This document shows, one piece after another, positions 36,876 to 44,741 of a DNA stretch of 48,360 nucleotides (within the stretch, counting starts at the first letter, position 1; each line of letters begins with the position of its first letter). Source of the DNA: QHXQ01 sp036389375 (lineage in GTDB: Bacteria > Acidobacteriota > Blastocatellia > Pyrinomonadales > Pyrinomonadaceae); NCBI GenBank assembly GCA_036389375.1, contig DASVQA010000150.1, forward strand, positions 1 through 48,360, in the 5' to 3' direction. Position numbers and translations under genes: made by a program. Under the pieces are notes generated by a model that saw only the letters and a list, made by a program, of their open reading frames with translations, did no database searches and had not been told where the DNA came from.

Positions 36876-38231
36876 TCAACTCTTCGCGCTGATGATAAAG
36901 GTCGGCACCATGCCGCCGCCCGCCGTGACGTTGGCGAGTTCGGTTGACGATAGGCGCGTAAACGCCGAGCCGACCTTGCCGTAGAACAGGAGCGGATCGA
37001 GGTCAACCAGTTGCTCGGCGAACGCGAAGGAGCCGTCCGCCATCAAGGCCGGAAACGTCTCGCGGGCCGTCGGCACGCGCTCCTGCAAAAGATAATCGCC
37101 ATCGGCGAGCGCGTGGTTGAGCGCCGCGGCCCACGCGCGCTCGTCCGTGTTCCAACCGATGTAGATGCCGTGCCCGCCGTAATCGTCGTTGGGTTTTAAG
37201 ACCAGCCGGTCACGGTTGTGCGCGGCGAAGTCGAGCAGATCAATCTGTTCGTCGTAATGCGCCGTCTGTTCCGCGCGCACCTTGCGCGTCCAAGGCACGT
37301 GTGCGCGTATGACCGCGCGCTCCTCGGCGCTAAAGAGATGCGCGTGGCGCGCGTCCGTGAGGACGGCAAAGAGCGCCTTTTTGTGAATGAGTTTGGAGCG
37401 GAAGCTGTTCACCATGCAGATGGCGCGGGCGCGGTAGGCATCTAGGAGCGCAGGCTGTGCTTGCATGACGGGCAGATATTCGTTCACCAGCAAACGCTTG
37501 TAAACGATGTCGATCTCGAAAGCACCGGCGCGCAGGCGGCCGTCCTGAAACGTCAACTCTTCGGGCGCGCACACGCGCGCAGGGTAGCCCTCGCGCTCGA
37601 AGTATTCGACGAACAACTCGAACTCTTTCTGCGTCGGCAGCCCCTTGAGATCGACGATGGCGATATGCGGCGGGCGCTCCGGTGTGCGGCCGAGAAATTC
37701 TCGATAGGCGCGCAGCAGCACTTCGAGCATCAGGGGGCGACCCGACAGCGGATGCACTTCGTAGCGTTCGGTAAACCGGCGCATGACGGGCAACGCCGAG
37801 AAGATTTCAAACGCCACGTCGGCCCAGGCGATGCCGGCGGGACTCTCGCCATTGAGTTCGACAAAACTGTACGCATCCTCGGTCAGAAACGAATCGAGCC
37901 GCGCGGTGGGCGAAACTTCGCGGTAGCCGGGATCAATGCTGACCAGTTCGCGCTCGATGTCGGTCAAACCCAACTCGGCAATGAGCGCAGGGTCTTCGAC
38001 GGCGGCGTCCTTCACCTTCTGGATCGCGCCCCAGACCGTTTCGCACACGCGCCGGATGCGCGTCCAGTCGTGTGCGGCGACGAAGTGCGGGCGCAGATAA
38101 GGCGAGAGACGACGACCCCCGAAGATCAGTTTGGCCCGTTCCAACTCCGCGTCGAGCATGGCGCGCGAAGCTTCCGCCAGTTCTTTATCTTCAAGTAGCT
38201 GGTGATAGTAGGCGACGGCTTCGTGCAGCAT
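36876..38231 (-). CDS. Circularly permuted ATP-grasp-like ligase
   Basis: 451 aa. Matches the pattern of ATP-grasp proteins of the glutathionylspermidine-synthase/DUF404-DUF407 type: ELNGESPAGIAW, then VNSFRSKLIHKKALFAVL, and late in the chain the nucleotide-binding strand RLVLKPNDDYGGHGIYIGW followed by YLLQERV. Such enzymes activate a carboxylate as acyl-phosphate and couple it to an amine. No signal peptide or membrane helix. First gene of the four-gene operon (ATP-grasp, PilZ, unknown, ybdK), 49 bp before the PilZ gene. Substrate unknown. Confidence 0.75.
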   Translation of the reverse strand: MLHEAVAYYHQLLEDKELAEASRAMLDAELERAKLIFGGRRLSPYLRPHFVAAHDWTRIRRVCETVWGAIQKVKDAAVEDPALIAELGLTDIERELVSIDPGYREVSPTARLDSFLTEDAYSFVELNGESPAGIAWADVAFEIFSALPVMRRFTERYEVHPLSGRPLMLEVLLRAYREFLGRTPERPPHIAIVDLKGLPTQKEFELFVEYFEREGYPARVCAPEELTFQDGRLRAGAFEIDIVYKRLLVNEYLPVMQAQPALLDAYRARAICMVNSFRSKLIHKKALFAVLTDARHAHLFSAEERAVIRAHVPWTRKVRAEQTAHYDEQIDLLDFAAHNRDRLVLKPNDDYGGHGIYIGWNTDERAWAAALNHALADGDYLLQERVPTARETFPALMADGSFAFAEQLVDLDPLLFYGKVGSAFTRLSSTELANVTAGGGMVPTFIISAKS

Positions 38232-38360
38232 GGCAGTACGAACCTTGCAAGCCCTTGCGCGCTGAATTTAGTTTAATGACACGAGCGGTTTGAACGGCGC
38301 TTAGCTTAGCACAAGTCCGCGCGCCGCGCTTATGAGCGCCCGCAAATTTGGCACGCTTGG

Positions 38361-38410
38361 AAATGAAAAAGCGCCGGGCGTGGCGGTCTTAAATCCACCA
38401 CGCCCGGCGC
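38361..38410 (-). terminator. Intrinsic terminator downstream of the sigma/PDZ operon
   Basis: A 13-bp perfect stem, GCGCCGGGCGTGG (38371-38383) and CCACGCCCGGCGC (38398-38410), with A-rich plus-strand DNA at 38361-38370, which is a T-run on the minus strand. It lies about 40 bp past the minus-strand stop at 38451. Confidence 0.78.
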
Positions 38411-38450
38411 GCGTCTAGCCCTAAGCGCGCTGCTTACGCTTAGCGCTCGC

Positions 38451-40424
38451 CTACTGCCCGCGTTCGGGCGGCATACGCAGCGTCAGTTTTTGCCCGTCGC
38501 GGATGACGCCGAGCGTGCAGCCGTGCTGCTCTTCCGCCTCCATCAATTCGTCCCAGCCAGTGCCGGGGTTGGGTTGACGACCGTTGACCGTCTCGATGAT
38601 GTCGCCCGCGCGCAAGCCCGCGCGCGCAGCGGCACTGTCCTTGCGCACGGTGACGACGAGCAGACCGGCCCGCGCGCTGGGACGCGGCAGAGACGGCGGC
38701 CACAGGCTGACCGCTTCCAGCCCGTACTGTAAGAGCGGCGGCGTCAGCAGACCGAAGCGCGTTGCGCCTACCGCCCTGATGCGAGCTTCGGCTTCCGTCT
38801 GGCGTTGCCGCGCACCGACGGCGCGCGCCTGTGCCGCTTTGATGCGCGCGGACATAGCGGCCACGCGCTGGCGCGCGGTCTGCTCGCGCTGCTCGGCCAC
38901 GCGCAGACGCTGCGTGGCGACCTCTCTGTGCGCCGCATCGGCCGCGCGGGCCGCCGCTTCATACTCGCGCCGCTCAGCTTCCGCAGCGCGCGCTTCTGCC
39001 TCCAGGCGTTTCGCTTCGGCTTCGTAGGCGCGGGCTTCGCTCTGTGCGAGGCGCGCGTCGGTCTGGGCGGCGAGTGCTTCGGCCTGCGCCGTCTCAAGCG
39101 CCGGGTTTTGCGCCTGACTCAGCCGCACAGGGAGATCGAGCGGCGGCAGTTGCGCGCGGAAGACTGTGAAGTTCGCCACCGCGTTGCTGCCGAGTTCCTG
39201 CAAGAGCAGCGACATGTCTTCGACGCTGCGGACTTCGTGTTGACTGATGCGCGCAACCACATCGCCGGGGCGCAGACCGGCGATGGCGGCGGGCGTGCCC
39301 GGCGCAACGTCGGTCAACAATACCCCCAGATGCCGGTTGACCAGCGCGCGCGCTTCCAACTCAGGCCAGCCCCGCGCGGTGAAAAGATTGAGCGGCGTCA
39401 GCGCAACCGAGTCGCCCCGCGCGCCGAGCCAAGGCTGCGGCACGCTGGCGCGATGGGCCAGCACGCGCGCCGCCGCCGCCCGCACCGTCTCGGCCGACGC
39501 AACGCGGGCCGCGCGTGCGTCCGAGTCGCCCACGATGCCGACGAGCGCGCCCGTCTCGCCGAATGCCACGCCGCCGCTCCATTCGGGCGTGACCTGTCCG
39601 GCTTCGACTGTGAACTCGACCGCCTTACCCGTCGGCGAACGCTTGATCTGCGTAAGCTGACCCGCCGCCTCGCTCATGCTCATGTAGATCACGCCCGTCT
39701 CGCCGACCGGCGCAGAATCGCTCTGCGGCGCAATGGTCGCGGTCACGGTGGGCGGCAGTGTGTTTGCGGGCGCAGGCTGCGCGGCGGCGTTGGTGGTCGC
39801 GCCGGTCGGGAGAGGTGCGATCACGCGCACGCGCTGACCGACGGTAAAGAGTGCCGCCGCATGCTCGGGCGCGGGCGGCGCAAGCGGTTGCTCTGCTTCC
39901 AGCAGTGACAGCCCCGTGCTGGCGTCCAACCCGACAAAGTTGGCTTTGAACTCTGCCCCGTCGTTGCGCACAAGTGTGAGCGGCTGCGTCTCTATGCCGG
40001 TCTGCCCCGTGCCGGCCCGAAACTGCGTGGCCAGATCGAGCATTTCGGCGTCGGCGCGCGGCAGACGCACGACGACGGAGCGCCCGTCCGGCAGCACGTA
40101 GCCAGCGACGATGTTGGTGCGAATGAAATTTTCGTCGAAGGTCGAAGCTAACGGCGCACCAGGATGCGTCAGCAGCACGCGCAACTGCCAGCCGCTCAGC
40201 CTGTGTACGACGGCGATGACGGGCAGCCCCGCCAACGCCGCTTTCGCCGGTTGCATTTTCGTCTGCCCAGCGACGGGCGTGCCCGCCGCAGTACGCGGCG
40301 CTTGCGTGCTCGCCTGCTGCGCGCGCACGTCTGTCAGCGGCGCAAGCACACAGAACACGAGGCCGAGCGCGGCCAGACCCACGCGGCACTGCCCCTTTAT
40401 CAAGTTGGAAACCTTGCTGCTCAT
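38451..40424 (-). CDS. Two-PDZ HtrA-like protein with degraded protease triad
   Basis: 657 aa, exported by a signal peptide (about 1-35, cut after VRA). Residues ~60-330 resemble a trypsin/HtrA domain: the serine motif survives as EWSGG (S283), but the Asp of the usual D(I/L)ALL motif is G171 (TGLSLL) and no HV-type histidine is visible. PDZ1 spans ~330-435 (LLTDVAPGTPAAIAGLRPGDVV), then a long Ala/Glu/Arg coiled coil (~445-560), then PDZ2 (~580-655, AARAGLRAGDIIETVNG). It is probably a non-proteolytic binding or sensor protein of the envelope. It lies 19 bp after the anti-sigma gene in the same operon. Confidence 0.8.
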   Translation of the reverse strand: MSSKVSNLIKGQCRVGLAALGLVFCVLAPLTDVRAQQASTQAPRTAAGTPVAGQTKMQPAKAALAGLPVIAVVHRLSGWQLRVLLTHPGAPLASTFDENFIRTNIVAGYVLPDGRSVVVRLPRADAEMLDLATQFRAGTGQTGIETQPLTLVRNDGAEFKANFVGLDASTGLSLLEAEQPLAPPAPEHAAALFTVGQRVRVIAPLPTGATTNAAAQPAPANTLPPTVTATIAPQSDSAPVGETGVIYMSMSEAAGQLTQIKRSPTGKAVEFTVEAGQVTPEWSGGVAFGETGALVGIVGDSDARAARVASAETVRAAAARVLAHRASVPQPWLGARGDSVALTPLNLFTARGWPELEARALVNRHLGVLLTDVAPGTPAAIAGLRPGDVVARISQHEVRSVEDMSLLLQELGSNAVANFTVFRAQLPPLDLPVRLSQAQNPALETAQAEALAAQTDARLAQSEARAYEAEAKRLEAEARAAEAERREYEAAARAADAAHREVATQRLRVAEQREQTARQRVAAMSARIKAAQARAVGARQRQTEAEARIRAVGATRFGLLTPPLLQYGLEAVSLWPPSLPRPSARAGLLVVTVRKDSAAARAGLRAGDIIETVNGRQPNPGTGWDELMEAEEQHGCTLGVIRDGQKLTLRMPPERGQ

Positions 40425-40443
40425 TTAACTACTGTCTCACGCG

Positions 40444-41259
40444 CTACCAGACGCCTTGCTCGTTGGTCGCCTTCGATGGCGTCGTCTGTGCGCGCGCGCC
40501 GAGCAGGTCGCGCGACCCGAAGGAGACCGGCTCGATGGAGACGACGCGGGCCGCGCCCTGCGTGTCGCGCAGGAGCACCTTGAGCGGCTGCGCGGAAGCA
40601 GGCACGGGCACGGCGATGGGCGACAGCGAGGCCATCTGATCTTCTACGCCGTGCGCCGTGATCGCGGACACGCCGGCCAAGCCGGCATCCTGTACGTCAG
40701 GCAGCGAGCGCACTGACCGGCGGGCATTCAGGCGCGCGCTTTCGTGGCGGCCAACGGACGCGGCCCGCTTACCAGACCTGAACGGCAGAGCGTCGCCCGC
40801 GCTACTGTTTTCGGCCACGGCAGACGATACGCCCGCCCGGCTAATTTGCGTCGGCTCGACCTGCGGCCGTTGGGCGACAGGCGAATTTACTTGCGCGAGC
40901 GACGGCGCGGCATTGCCCGTGCTGGCCGGTTGACGGGCCCGCCAACCGAGCGTCACACCTAAGACCAGCACGAGGCTCGCGGCGGCGGCGAGGCCGACGG
41001 CGCGCGGCGTAAATAGCCACAGGCTAAAAGGTGCGGGCGCGCGTTCCTGTGCGGCGATGCGTGCGCGCAGGCGCATGTCGAAATCGGGCGGCGCGCCGAC
41101 CGGCTCAAGCTCACCGATAAGCTGGCGCAAACGGCGGCGCTCCGTCTGAAGCGTGCGGCACGCAGCGCACGCCGACAGATGCTCGGTCGCCCGCGCCGTT
41201 AAAGCGTCGGGGCGCGCCGCCGTTTCGATCTCGGTCTGACATTGCTGACAACTAGACAT
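40444..41259 (-). CDS. Zinc-finger anti-sigma factor, membrane protein
   Basis: About 271 aa from the ATG at 41259; a GTG at 41274 overlapping the sigma stop (GTGA) is also possible. The N-terminus carries a CQQC pair and the zinc-binding HLSACAAC motif of ZAS anti-sigma factors. One membrane helix lies near residues 90-115 (AVGLAAAASLVLVLGVTLGW). The periplasmic part is Ser/Ala/Arg-rich and ends in a small beta domain (VLLRDTQGAARVVSIEPV). It should hold the co-encoded sigma factor at the membrane until a signal arrives. Confidence 0.85.
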   Translation of the reverse strand: MSSCQQCQTEIETAARPDALTARATEHLSACAACRTLQTERRRLRQLIGELEPVGAPPDFDMRLRARIAAQERAPAPFSLWLFTPRAVGLAAAASLVLVLGVTLGWRARQPASTGNAAPSLAQVNSPVAQRPQVEPTQISRAGVSSAVAENSSAGDALPFRSGKRAASVGRHESARLNARRSVRSLPDVQDAGLAGVSAITAHGVEDQMASLSPIAVPVPASAQPLKVLLRDTQGAARVVSIEPVSFGSRDLLGARAQTTPSKATNEQGVW

Positions 41260-41270
41260 CTTGAGACACC

Positions 41271-41915
41271 TCACAGATACCCTTGCAACTTGTCGCGCAG
41301 AAACGCGCGCGCGCGACTGATGCGCGACTTGACCGTGCCCTCGCTCAGTTCAAGTATGCCGGCGATCTCATCGTAGCTGCGCTCCTCTATGTCGCGCAGC
41401 ACGAGCGGGGCGCGATACTTATCCGGCAGCGTGGCAATCGCCCGTGCGACGGCCGCGCGCCGCTCGTCCGCTACGAGCGACACGTCCTGCAACGGGCGCA
41501 CGTCAGCCGGGTCGAGTTCGGCCGGCTCGCCGCCGTGCTCGCGCTCCTGAAAAAAGCCTGTGAGCGAGACCAGCCGGCGGCGCTTGCGGCGGCGCAGTTC
41601 GCTGATGGCCAGATTCGTGGCGATGCGATAGATGTAGGTCGAGAAAGCGTAACTCGTCTGGTAGCGGTCGGCGGCGCGATAGACGCGCAGGAAAGTCTCC
41701 TGCGCCAGATCAACCGCCAGATCGTAATCGTTCGTCATGCGATAGACGTAGTTCGTGATCTGGTTGCGGTAGCGCCGCACCAGTTCGGCGAAGGCCGCCT
41801 CGTCGCCCGTGCGCGCCGCTTCGAGCAGCCCATGATCAGAGGACACGTCCACCACCACCGCGCTCCGGGCCGCGGCCGGCAGTCCCAACTCTTCGATTGA
41901 CGACAGCGCGCTCAT
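41271..41915 (-). CDS. ECF (RpoE-like) sigma factor
   Basis: 214 aa. Region 2 is clear (AFAELVRRYRNQITNYVYRM, DLAVDLAQETFLRVYRAADRY, TYIYRIATNLAISELRRRKRR). Region 4 follows (IATLPDKYRAPLVLRDIEERSYDEIAGILELSEGTVKSRISRARAFLR). A ~35-residue acidic linker separates them. First gene of a sigma / anti-sigma / PDZ operon, in the style of envelope-stress loci, and probably autoregulated. Confidence 0.94.
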   Translation of the reverse strand: MSALSSIEELGLPAAARSAVVVDVSSDHGLLEAARTGDEAAFAELVRRYRNQITNYVYRMTNDYDLAVDLAQETFLRVYRAADRYQTSYAFSTYIYRIATNLAISELRRRKRRRLVSLTGFFQEREHGGEPAELDPADVRPLQDVSLVADERRAAVARAIATLPDKYRAPLVLRDIEERSYDEIAGILELSEGTVKSRISRARAFLRDKLQGYL

Positions 41916-42006
41916 CAGGACAGGTGGGCTGTGCCCTCAGCTTATCTGCGGGCGGCGACTCAAATTTTCCGCCGCGCCGCCCTGTTTTGTCGGGTCGCCC
42001 GTGCCG

Positions 42007-42012
42007 ATTATA
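42007..42012 (-). promoter_or_regulatory. Candidate -10 element of the sigma-factor operon
   Basis: A perfect TATAAT on the minus strand, about 92 bp before the sigma ATG. No good TTGACA stands 16-18 bp upstream, so it may depend on another sigma factor or an activator. Confidence 0.4.
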
Positions 42013-42098
42013 CACGTCGGCCCGCACCCTCGTTGAGCTTGCACGCGCCCGCGCCGCCGGGAGTTCCAAAACTTTGGCCGGGCGTGATTTAGTTCTTG

Positions 42099-42126
42099 CT
42101 GACAAAGGCGCGGCCGGTGCTATAAT
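42099..42126 (+). promoter_or_regulatory. Sigma-70-type promoter of the redox cassette
   Basis: CTGACA (42099-42104, 5 of 6), a 16-bp spacer and a perfect TATAAT (42121-42126). Transcription should start near 42133, giving a leader of about 95 bases. No Shine-Dalgarno is obvious before the ATG at 42228. Confidence 0.65.
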
Positions 42127-42227
42127 GCGCCCCGTTCAAGTCGAGCTTACCGCGTTCTATTCAGCACAGCCTTTGGTTCGGTGTCGCTCCCGGCGACCTT
42201 GGCTCTAGAAAAACCGTTTGACACGCT

Positions 42228-44699
42228 ATGCCGCAAGAGATCACAAAGCACAAGACTATCCTCGACGCTATCGAGCGCGTGGATTTACTCGCCGAACTGG
42301 TCGAAAAGCACGACGGCCATTTTAAGTTTGAGCTAGACCTTGAAGTCATCGCCTACGGGCGCAACTACAACGGCAAGAAGGTCGGCCCCTACCTACGCCT
42401 GTTCGAGTACAAAGCCGGCGAAGAGATCATCCGGCAGGGCGACTGGGGCGGCAACACCTTCTACATCACCGTTGACGGTCAACTCGACGTGTACGTGGTC
42501 GATGCGGCCGGGCAACAGAACAAGATCGGCTCGATCCCGCCCGGTCAGAGTTTCGGCGAAATGGCGATTCTGGCGGGCGTGCCGCGCAACGCCACCGTCG
42601 TCGTCCCGCCCAACGAGAAGGCCGTCGTCTTCGAGGTGACGCGCCCCGCGCTCCGTTTGTTAAGAAAACTTGAGACCTTCGGGCACAAGCTCGACGTGAC
42701 CTACCGCAAGCACGGTCTGGGGCGCACGCTCGAAGAGGTCAGACAGGCGGCGCAAGGCGTCTTTAGCGCCGAACTGCTCGCGCAACTCGGCGATGCCGCG
42801 CGCTTCATGGTCTACGGCAAGAATCACGTGCTGCACCGCGAAGGCGAGCCGATTGACCGTATCACCTTCATCAAAAGCGGCTGGGTGCGCCGCATGCGCG
42901 GCATGGCGCTCAGCACCGATCTGATTGACATGGCGATGGGCGCGGATGAATCGATCTCGCTCGATTTTCTAGGCGCGGGCAACTGCCTCGGTCTCGAAGG
43001 CGTGGAGCGCGACGACAAGTGGAAGTACACCGCGACCATCTTGGCGCGCACCGAAGTGCTCGAAATCTCGATCCCGCACCTGCGTAAGAATCCGCAACTG
43101 CGCGAAGCCGTCATGCGTAGTTTCCCTGAGTTCTCCATCGCCGACGACGACGTGCAACTCGCCAAGGCGCTCGATGCGCGCACGGTCGCCGCCACCGAAA
43201 AGGAGATCAGCACGGGGCTGGTGGATGGCACGAACCTGCTCGTGATGGACATGGACTTGTGCGTGCGCTGCGGCAACTGTTCGCTCGCCTGTCATAAGAT
43301 GCACGGGCAGTCGCGGCTATTGCGGCGCGGCATCCACATCGAGCGCCCCACGCGCATCAACAGTGCGACCACGCAGCACGTTCTCTCGCCTTCGGTCTGC
43401 ATGCACTGTCAAGACCCCGAATGCCTGACGGGCTGCCCGACCGGCGCAATCGGCCGCTTCAGCAACGGGCAGATCGACATTGACCCGAAGACCTGCATCG
43501 GCTGTTCCGACTGCGCCACGCAATGCCCTTACAACGCGATCACGATGGTGCCGCGCAAAGTGCCTGCGCCGGAACCGCTCACGCGCTGGCAGCGCGCCCG
43601 CCATTGGTTCGACATCGCGCCGCCCACACCGCCGCCGCCCGTCGTCGAGCTTGATAATCTCGTCGCCGTCAAGTGCAACCTCTGTAACAACACGCCGCTC
43701 AATCCGCCGGGCGCGAGCCAACACGCCTACTCGTGTCAGGAGAACTGCCCGACGGGCGCGCTCGTGCGCGTCAACCCGCGCGAGTATTTCACCGAGGTGC
43801 AGCAGAAACTCGGACTCGTCTTTCGCAGCCAGACGCAGGCCATCGGGCGCAACATACATAAGAAGGACACGCTGGCCCGCCTCTGGCACATCTTCGGCGT
43901 CCTCGCCACCATCGCGCTGACGGTGGCGACCATCATGGGCCTCAGACGCTACGGGCTTGACGGGCGCATCGGCAATAGTTGGCTAACGATCCGTTGGATC
44001 ACGGGTTTTGTCGGTCTGGGCGGGATCGCCGTCGTGATGGCGTATCCGGCGCGCAAACAGGTCTATCGCCGCCGCGCGGGCGCGCTGCGCTACTGGCTGC
44101 TCGCGCACGTCTATCTCGGCGTCATCGCCGGCATACTGCTCCTGCTGCACGGCGGCGCGAACACAGGCGGCTTGCTCACGTCGCTGCTGATGATCGCCTT
44201 CGACCTCGTTATCGTCTCAGGTCTCTTCGGCATCGCCTGCTACATCATCGTGCCGCGCATTATGACGAGCATCGAGGGCGAGCCGCTCCTGATCGAAGAC
44301 CTACGGGCGCGGCGCGAAGAGTTGCGCGAAGAACTGGGTGAGATCGGGCAAAAGTGCAGCGAGGAGGTGCGCGACATCATCCGGCGCAAGGTGCGGCGGC
44401 GTTATCTGTCCTTCAGTTATCTGCTCCGCCAGTACGTGCGGCGCGAAGAGTTGTCGGCGCTCGAAGCCGAAGCGCGCAACGAACTCCGCCCCGAACTTGA
44501 GAAGCTGAGCGACATCGAAGCGCAGCACGATTTGATCGGCGCGGTCGAAGCGACCGTGATGCTGCGCCGCGTGGACGCGCTCATCTACCTGCACCAACTG
44601 CTCAAGCTGTGGCTTGCGCCGCACGTCGTCGCCACCTCGCTGATGCTGGTGCTGATGTTCGTCCACATCGTGCAGGTCACTTTCTTCGCCGTGCGTTAA
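42228..44699 (+). CDS. Twin cyclic-nucleotide-binding / ferredoxin / membrane redox protein
   Basis: 823 aa fusion. Two CRP-like cyclic-nucleotide-binding domains occupy about 50-160 (GQSFGEMAILAGVPRNATVV) and 185-315. A DmsB/NrfC-like ferredoxin block (~340-520) has four Cys groups: CVRCGNCSLACHKMHG, CMHCQDPECLTGCP, CIGCSDCATQCP and CNLCNN...CQENCP. The C-terminus has about four membrane helices (553-573, 589-608, 620-643, 650-676), a charged coiled coil (~680-770) and a last helix (798-822). Several helices or their edges carry His (LWHIFG, LAHVYLG, LLHGG, FVHIVQV) and could bind haem b or quinone. Probable role: a cyclic-nucleotide-gated electron conduit into the membrane. First gene of the cassette. 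Confidence 0.82.
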   Translation: MPQEITKHKTILDAIERVDLLAELVEKHDGHFKFELDLEVIAYGRNYNGKKVGPYLRLFEYKAGEEIIRQGDWGGNTFYITVDGQLDVYVVDAAGQQNKIGSIPPGQSFGEMAILAGVPRNATVVVPPNEKAVVFEVTRPALRLLRKLETFGHKLDVTYRKHGLGRTLEEVRQAAQGVFSAELLAQLGDAARFMVYGKNHVLHREGEPIDRITFIKSGWVRRMRGMALSTDLIDMAMGADESISLDFLGAGNCLGLEGVERDDKWKYTATILARTEVLEISIPHLRKNPQLREAVMRSFPEFSIADDDVQLAKALDARTVAATEKEISTGLVDGTNLLVMDMDLCVRCGNCSLACHKMHGQSRLLRRGIHIERPTRINSATTQHVLSPSVCMHCQDPECLTGCPTGAIGRFSNGQIDIDPKTCIGCSDCATQCPYNAITMVPRKVPAPEPLTRWQRARHWFDIAPPTPPPPVVELDNLVAVKCNLCNNTPLNPPGASQHAYSCQENCPTGALVRVNPREYFTEVQQKLGLVFRSQTQAIGRNIHKKDTLARLWHIFGVLATIALTVATIMGLRRYGLDGRIGNSWLTIRWITGFVGLGGIAVVMAYPARKQVYRRRAGALRYWLLAHVYLGVIAGILLLLHGGANTGGLLTSLLMIAFDLVIVSGLFGIACYIIVPRIMTSIEGEPLLIEDLRARREELREELGEIGQKCSEEVRDIIRRKVRRRYLSFSYLLRQYVRREELSALEAEARNELRPELEKLSDIEAQHDLIGAVEATVMLRRVDALIYLHQLLKLWLAPHVVATSLMLVLMFVHIVQVTFFAVR

Positions 44700-44741
44700 C
44701 CGCGCGGCGACCATCCAGCGCCCGTCGCCAACCAATCGAGC

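Larger units (their letters stand above)
41916..42227. other. Divergent regulatory region
   Basis: 312 bp without a gene between the sigma operon (leftward) and the redox cassette (rightward). It holds one good promoter in each direction (listed separately) and otherwise GC-rich DNA with no repeat or RNA gene that I can recognise. Confidence 0.6.

Noticed and set aside
43260..43780. Ferredoxin block of the CNB protein as the missing NuoI
   Set aside because: It has four Cys groups in the DmsB/NrfC arrangement, is fused to sensor and membrane domains, and lies about 17 kb from nuoH in a different operon.
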